64,000 nucleotides of DNA. Source: Acidobacteriota bacterium (GTDB lineage: Bacteria; Acidobacteriota; Blastocatellia; RBC074). Every line of letters starts with the position of its first letter. The stretch's first letter is position 1. Location: positions 398,192 through 462,191 of the forward strand of contig JAFDVI010000004.1 of NCBI GenBank assembly GCA_018269055.1, in the 5' to 3' direction. The translations under genes were made by a program, and so were the position numbers. The notes beneath the pieces are model-generated. The model saw nothing but the letters and a program-made list of their open reading frames with translations. It was not told the DNA's origin and did not search any database. Below are positions 1-7,631 of this stretch, piece after piece.

Positions 1-1377
1 AGTTACAACTGGACGATCAACAACGGAACGATCACCAGCGGACAAAACGCGCGCACAGTCACCTGGACGGCTGGCGGCAATGGATCAACGACACTTTCGG
101 TTTCTGTCAGCGCTCAGGGTGGATGCAACGCCAGCGACACGACCAACGTTTCGCTCAGCGCCGCTCCGCTGGCAAACGCTGGAACCGACAAAACGGTTTG
201 CCGCATCAGCGACCCGACGGTCGTCAACCTTACGGGTTCGGCTTCCGGAGGCGCGTCGCAATGGAGCGTCGTCGGTTCGACCGGCACGGCTTCGGCCAGC
301 ATTGTCAGTCCGACAAATCCCACAACCTCCGTCAACGTCAACGGCACAGGCACGGTGACATTGCGATTGACCGTCACCAGCAACAGTCAACCTTCTTGCG
401 GTTCAACGTCGGACGATGTTGTTTTGACCGTTACCAATTGCGCGCCGCCGGTTGGGCCTGGAATCGCCTTGCTGGCGGATTCCGACATCAGCGATTCCAA
501 AGCCGGTTCGGTGTTGATTTACAACATCTACACGTCCAATCCGACCGTACCCGCAATTCAAAACACGCGAATCAACATCACCAACGTCAATCCGGGACAG
601 GACATCGCCGTGCACCTGTTTTTCGTGGATGGCGATAGCTGCTCTGTGGCGGACAGCTTCCTGTGTCTGACGCGGAATCAGACAACCAGTTTCAACACAG
701 CCGATTTTGATCCGGGCACCACCGGGTTTGTCATCGCGATTGCGGTTGATTCGATCACTGGCTGTCCGACAAACTTCAATTACCTGATTGGCGATGAATA
801 CGTGAAGTTCGCTTCCGGCCACACCGCCAATTTGCAAGCAGAAGCGATTTCCGCAGTTTCCAGCACAGGAATGGTTTGTGATGAAACTTCGCCGATTGCG
901 ACGCTGAATTTTGACGGCATCAGTTACAACCGATTGCCGCGCGCTCTGGCTCTGGACGATATTCCCAGCCGTGCTGATGGCAACGACACGTTGTTGATCG
1001 TCAACCGCATTGGCGGAAACCTGGGCCTGGGAACTTCGACGCTGGGCACAATTTTCGGCATTGTTTATAACGACACCGAAAACAGTTCCAGCTTCAATTT
1101 GACTGGAAGCTGTCAGCTTCGCGGTTCGCTATCGTCGAACTTCCCGCGCACGATTCCGCGACTGGATCAGTTCATTCCGGCGGGCAAGAGCGGATGGATG
1201 AGGTTGTACGCCTTTGGCAACGACGGCGACAAAGGCATTTCCGGAGCCGTCATCAACTTCAATCCGAACACGGCGACGTCAGCGGTGGCTTATAGCTCAG
1301 GCCGCAACCTGCACAAATTGACGTTGGATACGAACAACAGTTTCGTGATTCCGGTATTTCCTCCTCCTTGCCATTAA
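1..1377 (+). CDS. Secreted Ig-like/PKD-like repeat protein, C-terminal part (5' end outside window)
   Basis: The frame is open from base 1 and ends at TAA 1375-1377, giving 458 visible residues; the start lies upstream. The N-terminal visible part has beta-sandwich repeats with a PKD-like look: 'W-T/S' turns, Asn/Thr/Ser-rich strands and isolated Cys pairs ('ADTxVC'-like 'AGTDKTVCR', 'QGGCNAS', 'QPSCGS'). The last 300 residues form a different, Cys-containing domain without a recognisable motif. Low charge and high Ser/Thr/Asn content suggest an exported, cell-surface or extracellular protein (inference). No C-terminal membrane anchor or sorting signal is visible; the protein simply ends in a Pro-rich 'FPPPCH'. 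Catalytic function cannot be assigned. Confidence 0.75.
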   Translation, partial: SYNWTINNGTITSGQNARTVTWTAGGNGSTTLSVSVSAQGGCNASDTTNVSLSAAPLANAGTDKTVCRISDPTVVNLTGSASGGASQWSVVGSTGTASASIVSPTNPTTSVNVNGTGTVTLRLTVTSNSQPSCGSTSDDVVLTVTNCAPPVGPGIALLADSDISDSKAGSVLIYNIYTSNPTVPAIQNTRINITNVNPGQDIAVHLFFVDGDSCSVADSFLCLTRNQTTSFNTADFDPGTTGFVIAIAVDSITGCPTNFNYLIGDEYVKFASGHTANLQAEAISAVSSTGMVCDETSPIATLNFDGISYNRLPRALALDDIPSRADGNDTLLIVNRIGGNLGLGTSTLGTIFGIVYNDTENSSSFNLTGSCQLRGSLSSNFPRTIPRLDQFIPAGKSGWMRLYAFGNDGDKGISGAVINFNPNTATSAVAYSSGRNLHKLTLDTNNSFVIPVFPPPCH

Positions 1378-1418
1378 ACAAAAATGCGCAGGTGAGTTAT
1401 CTCTCCTGCGCATTTTTC
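1377..1418. terminator. Bidirectional intrinsic terminator
   Basis: A perfect 12-bp stem (AAAATGCGCAGG, 1381-1392, with 1405-1416) and a 12-base loop is flanked by A-rich sequence on the left and T-rich on the right, so it can serve both the secreted repeat gene and the convergent Uma2 gene. Confidence 0.8.
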
Positions 1419-1428
1419 AGGCTTTTCG

Positions 1429-1470
1429 ATGCCGCGCGCTCAAAATTCAAGCGCGCGGCATTTTTTGTTT
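1429..1470 (+). terminator. Second intrinsic terminator in tandem
   Basis: A GC-rich 12-bp stem (ATGCCGCGCGCT, 1429-1440, with 1450-1461) with a 9-base loop is followed by a T tract. It lies only 12 bases after the first hairpin and points the same way as the repeat-protein gene. Confidence 0.75.
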
Positions 1471-1477
1471 ATCGGAA

Positions 1478-2086
1478 TCAATCAAGTAGCTCTTCAACGC
1501 TATCCTCTGCCGGAAACGTAATCATTCGGTATATCTCGCTAAAGGGAACCGTAATTTCCAACGACTCCAGCCGAACGGAGTTGTCCATTCCAATAAAATC
1601 TCCGCGCAGCCATTGACCATCCGGCTGACGAATGTGGCGAATCACATGCGGACGACTTTGATCTATCAACAAATACTCCCTCAAACTTTCGATGGCTTGA
1701 TAGGCCAGGAACTTTTCATTCAAGTCATAAGCTTTGGTTCTTTTCGATAAAACTTCCACGATCAACACCGGGTTGACCAACATTTCAATGCCTTGCACCT
1801 CTTCAATTACCAGATCGCCACAAACCACCGTAACATCGGGCAACCGAAATGGATGGGCCTTGACCGTTTTAACAGCCGTGTCTCCGCCGAAAACTCGACA
1901 GTTGCGGGCTTCTAACAGATTGCCAATGTTCCGTACAACATTGGCGGCAATGCCGCCATGTGCAATCTTGCCGGCGGCCATGGAAACGATCTCACCATCG
2001 AAATACTCAAAGCGCTCATCCGAGTTCTTCAGCAATTCAATATACTCTTCAACCGTCATTTTCTTTTGTTGTGGTAATGCGCTCAT
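1478..2086 (-). CDS. Uma2-family (DUF820) PD-(D/E)xK nuclease-like protein
   Basis: A 202-residue protein of usual family length. The PD-(D/E)xK-like core is readable: Asp84 in 'RLPDVTVV', Glu111 in 'LIVEVLS' and Lys125 in 'DLNEKFLAY', preceded by the N-terminal 'MTVEEYIELL..' and 'YFDGEIV' strands typical of Uma2. An AAAGGAG ribosome site sits 8 bases before the ATG. The family is very expanded in cyanobacteria, Chloroflexi and acidobacteria; its biological role is not settled, and nuclease activity is predicted from fold only. It stands alone, convergent with the upstream surface protein. Confidence 0.85.
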   Translation of the reverse strand: MSALPQQKKMTVEEYIELLKNSDERFEYFDGEIVSMAAGKIAHGGIAANVVRNIGNLLEARNCRVFGGDTAVKTVKAHPFRLPDVTVVCGDLVIEEVQGIEMLVNPVLIVEVLSKRTKAYDLNEKFLAYQAIESLREYLLIDQSRPHVIRHIRQPDGQWLRGDFIGMDNSVRLESLEITVPFSEIYRMITFPAEDSVEELLD

Positions 2087-2148
2087 TGCTTAACTCCTTT
2101 TGCCGGAAATGGCTGTGCCGATTGTAGCTTATGCTCCCGCTTCAAGCA

Positions 2149-3759
2149 TCACTTCCCCGCTCCACGTCCGCGTAGGACTTGGCCGGGTTTTGCTGCTGTG
2201 TGTTTGTCATTTTCAATCACGATTTGTCCGTTGACGATCACGAATCTGAAGCCCGCCGGATACTGCTTTGGCTGTTGAAAGGTCGCGCGATCCGTCACGG
2301 TTTTCTCATCAAACACCACCACATCCGCAGCCATGCCCGGCCTGAGCAAGCCGCGATCCCACAAGTGAAAGGTTCCGGCGGGCAGCGAAGTCATTTTACG
2401 TATGGCTTCCTCCAAACCGACCAGTTTCTTTTCGCGAACGTACAAACCCAGCGTTCGCGCGTTGTTTCCGTATCCGCGCGGATGCGGAATGCTGGGGCTG
2501 TCAGGATTGTGGACGCCTGAATCCGAAGCGATCATCGTGAACGGCTGCCGGAAGATTCGATCCACATCCGCATCCGACATTTTTTGCAACACCATCTGCG
2601 CGCCGCCCGTTTGCAGCAGTTCAATGGCTTGTTCGGCCTGGGAATCAACATCCGTTTTTTGCTTTTTCAGCTTGGTGATTTCGGCAATGTTTTTGCCGTT
2701 GATGGATGGGTCGGCTTGGTGGCTGGCGACGTAAGCAAAGGAAAAATCCTGAAAGCCGCCCTCTTCAGCCTTGGCGATCATTTCGCGACGAATGCGTCCG
2801 CGTGTCGCGGCGTCGGTCAACCGCTCTTTGGTTTTGGCGTCGCCGCCGTCGAACACCCAGGAAGGAAACAGAATGCCGATGCCTGTGCTCGACGCCGGGT
2901 ACAGGTATTGATCCACCGTTACCTGTTGCCCGCGAGCGCGTGCGTCTTCGACCATTTTGATGGTGATGGCACTGGCTCCCCAACGCGCTTTGCTGGAAAT
3001 CTTGAAATGCGAAATCTCCACCGGGCAGCCGGCCTGTTCCCCAACCAGCAACGATTCCCGGATTGCGTCTTCGACGGTCGCGTCTTCATTGCGCATATGC
3101 GTGGCATACAACCCGCCTTGCTCTGCTGCGACTTTGGCCAGCGCGACGATCTCATCGCTTTTGGCGTAGGTGCCCGGCACATATTCCAAACCGGTGGAAA
3201 AACCAACGGCTCCGTCGCGCATGGCTTTGCCTACCAGATCGCGCATCTTCTGCAATTCTTCCGGCGAAGGCGCGCGGTCAAAATCGCCGTTCATCCCCGC
3301 GTGCCGAACCGCGTTGTGCCCAACCAGCGAAGCAACGTTGATCGAAATTCCCAGTTTTTCCAGCCGCGCAAACCATTCCCCAAGATCAAGTTCCGAACTG
3401 CCGCAATTGCCCGTCACCACGGAGGTAACGCCCATTCGCAAAAAGTTTTCCGCCGCCGGAAACCGGTCAATGCCGCCTTCGACGTGCGTGTGAACGTCAA
3501 TGAATCCTGGCGCGACGACCAAACCGCTGGCGTTAATGATACGAAGCGCAAGTTTTGGATCGAGTTTCCCGATTTCCGCGATTCGACCGTTTTTGATTCC
3601 AACATCAGCCACAAACCACGGATTGCCTGTGCCGTCCACCATGCGCCCGCTGGCGATGATCAAATCAAAATCGGATTGAGACGAAATTGCCAAACTGTTA
3701 AGAAAACTGGTCGTAGCCAAAACAATAAGCGGAAGAAACAAAAGCAATTTTCTGGTCAT
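2149..3759 (-). CDS. D-aminoacylase / N-acyl-D-amino-acid deacylase (amidohydrolase superfamily), exported
   Basis: A 536-residue amidohydrolase predicted to remove acyl groups from N-acyl-D-amino acids. Start chosen at the second Met (MTRKLLLF), which opens directly into a signal peptide (residues 1-27); an open extension to 3813 lacks one. Metal ligands His90 and His92 are in 'GFIDVHTHVEGG'; the family signatures 'GNCG', 'HMRNED', 'EISHFKIS' and 'MIASDSGVHNP' follow in order. Some family members act on D-amino-acid dipeptides or related imides, so substrate is uncertain. Periplasmic location follows from the signal peptide. Transcribed away from the aquaporin gene. Confidence 0.85.
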   Translation of the reverse strand: MTRKLLLFLPLIVLATTSFLNSLAISSQSDFDLIIASGRMVDGTGNPWFVADVGIKNGRIAEIGKLDPKLALRIINASGLVVAPGFIDVHTHVEGGIDRFPAAENFLRMGVTSVVTGNCGSSELDLGEWFARLEKLGISINVASLVGHNAVRHAGMNGDFDRAPSPEELQKMRDLVGKAMRDGAVGFSTGLEYVPGTYAKSDEIVALAKVAAEQGGLYATHMRNEDATVEDAIRESLLVGEQAGCPVEISHFKISSKARWGASAITIKMVEDARARGQQVTVDQYLYPASSTGIGILFPSWVFDGGDAKTKERLTDAATRGRIRREMIAKAEEGGFQDFSFAYVASHQADPSINGKNIAEITKLKKQKTDVDSQAEQAIELLQTGGAQMVLQKMSDADVDRIFRQPFTMIASDSGVHNPDSPSIPHPRGYGNNARTLGLYVREKKLVGLEEAIRKMTSLPAGTFHLWDRGLLRPGMAADVVVFDEKTVTDRATFQQPKQYPAGFRFVIVNGQIVIENDKHTAAKPGQVLRGRGAGK

Positions 3760-3943
3760 GGTACTTTCTCGGGTTGAAGTTGGTTGGCGCAGGTTACCAC
3801 ATCTTGCGGTCATAGATTTTTCCAGCCTCTGAAGCTATGATGCCGCGCGTTTGCGGTAGCACTTCCAACTTGTTTCATACAGAAGTCCAATCAACAACAG
3901 AAGATGCACTCGACCTTTTTCCGTTAAAGGAACACAACAGGCA

Positions 3944-4708
3944 ATGGATAAAAACAATTTGAAGCGGGAATTACTGGCGGAATTTCTAGGCACCTTTGTT
4001 CTGATCGCATTCGGCGCGGCTGTCGTGGCGCAAGTCGTGCTCGGCAAAAATCAAAATGGCGAATATCTTTCCATCAACCTGGCTTGGGGCTTTGCCGTGA
4101 CGATGGGAATTTATGTCGCGGGCGGCGTGTCCGGCGCGCATTTGAATCCTGCAGTGACCATGGCTTTGGCGGTTCGCGGCCAATTTCCCTGGTCAAAATT
4201 CCTGCCCTATTTTGTCGCGCAAACCGCCGGAGCATTTTGCGGCGCAGCAACCGCTTTCATCGTGTACCGCGAAGCGTTTCACGCCTTTGATGGCGGCGTG
4301 CGACAAATGAACACAGCGGGCATTTTTGCGACTTATCCCCAGCCTTATCTGTCCACATCCGGCGCGCTGATTGATCAAATCGTAGGCACAGCGATGCTGA
4401 TGCTGGTGATTTCCGCCATCGGCGATGCGCGCAATAGCGTACCGGGCAACGTCGCTCCACTGGCTGTCGGTTTTTTGGTGATGGTCATTGGCATGGCCAT
4501 GGGGTTGAATGCCGGATACGCCATCAATCCGGCTCGCGATTTGGGGCCGCGGTTGTTCACGGCGGTTGCAGGCTGGGGAAGCCAGGTCTTCACAATCAAT
4601 CATTATTACTTCTGGGTTCCGATTGTCGGCCCGCTGATTGGCGGCCCATTAGGTGCCTTGGTGTACGACTGGTTTATCGGCAATCGCTTTGCGACGGAAA
4701 AGTCGTGA
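3944..4708 (+). CDS. glpF: Aquaglyceroporin (MIP family, GlpF-like)
   Basis: 254 residues with six membrane segments and both half-helix pore motifs: NPA at 68-70 ('GAHLNPAVTMAL') and NPA at 195-197 ('YAINPARDLGPR'). The Asp after the second NPAR is the mark of glycerol-conducting GlpF-type channels rather than water-only AqpZ channels (established knowledge). No glpK or glpD is nearby, so the natural solute is open: glycerol or another small neutral solute. Its stop codon overlaps the start of the next gene. Confidence 0.9.
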   Translation: MDKNNLKRELLAEFLGTFVLIAFGAAVVAQVVLGKNQNGEYLSINLAWGFAVTMGIYVAGGVSGAHLNPAVTMALAVRGQFPWSKFLPYFVAQTAGAFCGAATAFIVYREAFHAFDGGVRQMNTAGIFATYPQPYLSTSGALIDQIVGTAMLMLVISAIGDARNSVPGNVAPLAVGFLVMVIGMAMGLNAGYAINPARDLGPRLFTAVAGWGSQVFTINHYYFWVPIVGPLIGGPLGALVYDWFIGNRFATEKS

Positions 4709-5160
4709 TCAAAAGGTTGCTCATATTTTCGATGGCTCTTTTGCTTTGGGGATGCATCAACAGCACGTCGCCGACTGCCAGTGTTGGCAGTGCGACAATC
4801 TGCAAAGTGCAATTCCTCAATTTGGCTATTAGCGGAGATGAATTGTTGAAGGAAATCACTGCGGCGAGTGAGGTCAGCAGCCTTGCGTCTTTCGCTGATA
4901 AACAAATCTTGAACGCATCCACATGGTGTCACCTAAATGTGGGAGATCGCAGCGCCACGTTGAAAGTCAGTTTTTACGATGGCTCCACGTACAAAGGAAC
5001 TCTGGGTTTGGGGCGTTATGGGCAGGAAAAGTTCTTTTTGAAATACCACAATTTTGGCGTTTCAAAGGTTATGTGCATATCGAACAACGAAAAAGACGAA
5101 TTCCTGAGATTGATAGGAGTCTCACCAGAAGAGTTCAAACGAATTTTTCCCAGCGAATAA
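4705..5160 (+). CDS. Small lipoprotein of unknown function
   Basis: 151 residues starting at GTG 4705, whose last bases form the stop codon of the aquaporin gene (GTGA overlap), with GGAAAAG upstream; translational coupling is likely. A lipobox is visible ('LLLWGC', Cys about residue 17), so a lipid-anchored exported protein is expected. The mature part has two further Cys ('STWCHLN', 'VMCISNN') and a beta-rich pattern. No family recognised. Coupling to a solute channel suggests an accessory role, but that is inference only. Confidence 0.75.
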   Translation: MIKRLLIFSMALLLWGCINSTSPTASVGSATICKVQFLNLAISGDELLKEITAASEVSSLASFADKQILNASTWCHLNVGDRSATLKVSFYDGSTYKGTLGLGRYGQEKFFLKYHNFGVSKVMCISNNEKDEFLRLIGVSPEEFKRIFPSE

Positions 5161-5177
5161 GCGTCGTATAAAATTCA

Positions 5178-5978
5178 TCACTGCAACTGCCCAACGCTGG
5201 CCATCAATTTTTCCACTCGCTTAGTATCCACTTCGTTTTGCCACTTTCCTTCTCGTTTGAAATACGATCCGATGATGAAACCATCAGCTTTCGGCCAAAA
5301 CTCAGCGATGTTTCTGTCATCCACGCCCGATCCTAAAATTACTGGCAAACGACAATGTGCTTTCGCTTCCCCCACGTCAGCTAACTTCGGAGGATCGCCG
5401 GTTGCGCTGCCGGTGATGATGACGGCATCGCCGCGCATGAACTCGACGGTTTCGGCCATTTCGCCCAAGCTGATGTCGGCGGTGATGGCATGCGAAGAAT
5501 GTTTTTTCTTTACATCCGCCCAAACCTGCACTCGCTCAGCTCGGATCATTTTGCGGTAACGCAACAATTTTGCCGCCGAAGATTCAATCACGCCTTCATC
5601 GGCGACGTGTGCAAACACAAAGCTTTCCGCGCGAATAAAATCCAGATTGGCGGCGTGCGCCACGGCCATCGCTTCGAGATTTGCCGCCGCCAGAATTTGG
5701 ATGCCGACAGGCAAACCACTTTCCGCTTTGACGGCTTGGCCGACCAAAGTCATTGCCGCGACGATTTCGGGGCCAACTTCGCCGCGCAAATACGGCACAT
5801 CGTGCATGTTTTCGATGGCGATGCCGTCAATCCCGGCTTCGTGGTAACTGGCGGCTTCGCGAACGGCTTGAGCGATGATTTCGGCAACGCTTTGGGAATG
5901 CGCTGGCGTTCCCGGCAAGGCTCCGACGTGAATCATTCCGATGATCGGTTTGGGTTTAGGGAAAAGCGTGGTCAACAT
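5178..5978 (-). CDS. BtpA/SgcQ-family TIM-barrel protein
   Basis: 266 residues from the ATG at 5978 (an upstream in-frame TTG at 5993 would add five). Family signatures run in order: 'PIIGMIHVGALPGTP', 'GIDGIAIENMHDVPY', 'LPVGIQILAAAN', 'DFIRAESFVFAHVADEG', 'VWADVKKKHSSHAI', 'AVIITGSATGDPP', 'VILGSGV', 'DGFIIGSYFKREGKW'. BtpA was first described in cyanobacteria as needed for photosystem I stability; SgcQ homologues sit in bacterial sugar operons. No photosynthesis gene is present here, so an enzymatic TIM-barrel role is more likely than a photosystem role; substrate unknown. Confidence 0.88.
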   Translation of the reverse strand: MLTTLFPKPKPIIGMIHVGALPGTPAHSQSVAEIIAQAVREAASYHEAGIDGIAIENMHDVPYLRGEVGPEIVAAMTLVGQAVKAESGLPVGIQILAAANLEAMAVAHAANLDFIRAESFVFAHVADEGVIESSAAKLLRYRKMIRAERVQVWADVKKKHSSHAITADISLGEMAETVEFMRGDAVIITGSATGDPPKLADVGEAKAHCRLPVILGSGVDDRNIAEFWPKADGFIIGSYFKREGKWQNEVDTKRVEKLMASVGQLQ

Positions 5979-6002
5979 TGTTGTCAGTTCCAAATCAGAA
6001 GT

Positions 6003-6030
6003 TTTTCCGCACTCTGCAAAGGGCTATAAT
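6003..6030 (+). promoter_or_regulatory. Candidate sigma-70-type promoter for the TonB-like gene
   Basis: A perfect -10 box TATAAT at 6025-6030 lies 22 bases before the ATG at 6053, with a weak T-rich -35 region (TTTTCC, 6003-6008) 16 bases upstream. Confidence 0.5.
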
Positions 6031-6052
6031 CGTATCGTTCTTTGGGGGAGCA

Positions 6053-7042
6053 ATGATTACTTTAATTCGCCATCCAAAACGGAGAAAAGGATTGATGATC
6101 GCGGCGGCGCTTTCCCTAGTCGTGCACCTTGGATTGTTTGCCGTGGTGTATTACGCGCCGATTTTTGGTTTGGCGATGAAACTGCGCGGCGTTGAGTTCG
6201 TCGAAGAAGATTACAACCACGCCATCCTGATTGATTTTTCCAAAAAACTGCAATACCCGCCCGGCTATCTCGGTTTCCGTCCGCCCGACAAGGTCAAATC
6301 GCTGGAAGAAATCGAAAAGGAAAAAGCGCGCCAACTGAAACGCGAAGCCGCGCGACGGCGCCAGCAGGAACATTTGGAGCAAAAGCGCCGGGAACAGGAA
6401 GCGGTCGCACAGCGTGAAGCCGAAGAGAAGGCCAAAGCCGACGAATTAGCGCAGGCTTCCAATGAATCCGGCAAGTCCGATGAAAAGCCCGCCGAAAAGT
6501 CTGAAAACTACGGCGCTTTTGGCCGAATCAACACGGCTCCAATCAAAGATCAGGTCAAACGGCTGTACGACGCAAAAAAAGAGGGTAAGCTGGTGTTGCC
6601 CGAAGGCCGTTTGAAAATCGGCGTCTCTGGGACGGTCAAACCCGACGGCACATTGGCCGACACCAAAATCATTCATTCGTCCGGCATCAAGGAAATTGAC
6701 GACGCGGCCCTGGCCATTTTGGCCGCTGTCAGCGAAAGCAAAGCGATGGGGCCGTTGCATCAACTCACGTCGCTGAGCATGGTTCTGGACATTGACCAGC
6801 AAGCGCAATTGATCGTTACGGGTTTCACCGATACCGAAGAAGACGCGCGCAACATCACCAACTTGGCGCAAGCAGCGTTGCTGGTCGCACGGTTCAAAAA
6901 ATCAAGCGATGAAGGCGCGATGTTGATGCTCAACAACCTGAAAGTCCGCCGCGACGGCCAACGCATTCAAGCCATCATCAGCATGCCGCGCGAAAAAGCC
7001 ACCGAGTCACTGACCAAAACAATGGAAAAAGGTCAGGGTTGA
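6053..7042 (+). CDS. TonB-like energy-transducer-type protein with coiled-coil linker
   Basis: 329 residues. Start set at ATG 6053 because GGGGGAG lies 2 bases before it and the N terminus then reads as a short basic tail plus one membrane segment (about residues 14-34). Residues 80-150 are a highly charged, Arg/Lys/Glu/Gln-rich helix ('EKEKARQLKREAARRRQQEHLEQKRREQ'-type, TolA/TonB-like). A C-terminal domain has the TonB/TolA C-like pattern 'LKIGVSGTVKPDGTL..IIHSSGIKEIDDAALAIL'. The last 100 residues extend beyond it. Likely spans the periplasm from the inner membrane; no ExbB/ExbD genes are adjacent, so its partner is unknown. Confidence 0.7.
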   Translation: MITLIRHPKRRKGLMIAAALSLVVHLGLFAVVYYAPIFGLAMKLRGVEFVEEDYNHAILIDFSKKLQYPPGYLGFRPPDKVKSLEEIEKEKARQLKREAARRRQQEHLEQKRREQEAVAQREAEEKAKADELAQASNESGKSDEKPAEKSENYGAFGRINTAPIKDQVKRLYDAKKEGKLVLPEGRLKIGVSGTVKPDGTLADTKIIHSSGIKEIDDAALAILAAVSESKAMGPLHQLTSLSMVLDIDQQAQLIVTGFTDTEEDARNITNLAQAALLVARFKKSSDEGAMLMLNNLKVRRDGQRIQAIISMPREKATESLTKTMEKGQG

Positions 7043-7061
7043 ACATTACAGCTTTCGCCGA

Positions 7062-7286
7062 TCAGGCAGCTTTCTTTTGCTTTTCTGACGGGGTAAAAGC
7101 AGGAGAATATGTTTCGATTTTCCTGACAGCATCTGGGTTATAAATCTCTTCCCCGCAGACAGGACATTCCTGGTACTCCAATTCAGGCACAACGTATTTC
7201 TGTCCGTTAAACTCCCTAATTTGGTCTTTTTTGACCGTGTGAATTTTGTCGCTGCCGCAGGTGGGACAAATTGTAATTTTCTCCAT
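7062..7286 (-). CDS. YgiT/MqsA-type zinc-finger protein (antitoxin-like)
   Basis: 74 residues with two CxxC knuckles, 'CPTCGS' near residue 8 and 'CPVCGEEIYNP' near residue 41, the YgiT-type zinc finger found at the N terminus of MqsA antitoxins and in stand-alone partners of DUF4258 proteins. The C-terminal helix-turn-helix of true MqsA is absent: the protein ends soon after the finger with a Lys-rich tail. It follows the DUF4258 gene by 9 bases with AAGGAAG before its ATG, so the two form one unit. Confidence 0.85.
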   Translation of the reverse strand: MEKITICPTCGSDKIHTVKKDQIREFNGQKYVVPELEYQECPVCGEEIYNPDAVRKIETYSPAFTPSEKQKKAA

Positions 7287-7295
7287 ATGCTTCCT

Positions 7296-7616
7296 TCACA
7301 CTGACTTCTTTGCAGAAATCAAAAAGTAAAAAATTTCAGTGTTTCCCTCACGCAAGAACTTGCCTTTAGTGTAGATAAATATTCCGTCCAGGTTCGTGCT
7401 CTGAAGCACATAGAGGTATTCAACCTTTTTTGCTCGATGTGGGCTGTGTGATCGAATTTTCTTATAAATCACGTGAGCATTAAGAATTGCTTCTTCAATA
7501 TCCAATTCTGTCAATCTGTCCGCTTCCATTTCTAGCAAGGCTTTCTTGCTGAATCTGGTGCGCCCCTGCAGAACAGCGCGCTTAATGCGAACCAGTACAT
7601 CACCGCCATCTTTCAT
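7296..7616 (-). CDS. DUF4258-domain protein (toxin-like partner)
   Basis: 106 residues. The pattern 'TRFSKKALLEMEADRLTELDIEEAILN' followed by a short beta-hairpin domain ending 'EIFYFLISAKK' is characteristic of DUF4258, a RelE-like small fold usually encoded directly before a YgiT-type zinc-finger gene. A strong GGAGG lies before the ATG. It begins 15 bases after the ABC transporter stop, so the pair is transcribed with that exporter. Assignment as toxin is by analogy to other DUF4258/YgiT pairs and is not demonstrated here. Confidence 0.8.
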   Translation of the reverse strand: MKDGGDVLVRIKRAVLQGRTRFSKKALLEMEADRLTELDIEEAILNAHVIYKKIRSHSPHRAKKVEYLYVLQSTNLDGIFIYTKGKFLREGNTEIFYFLISAKKSV

Positions 7617-7631
7617 CTCATCCTCCGCCTC

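Noticed and set aside
2584..3777. Long plus-strand open frame (397 residues) opposite the D-aminoacylase gene
   Set aside because: Antisense shadow of a gene with clear amidohydrolase motifs; the shadow has low-complexity composition and no recognisable domain.
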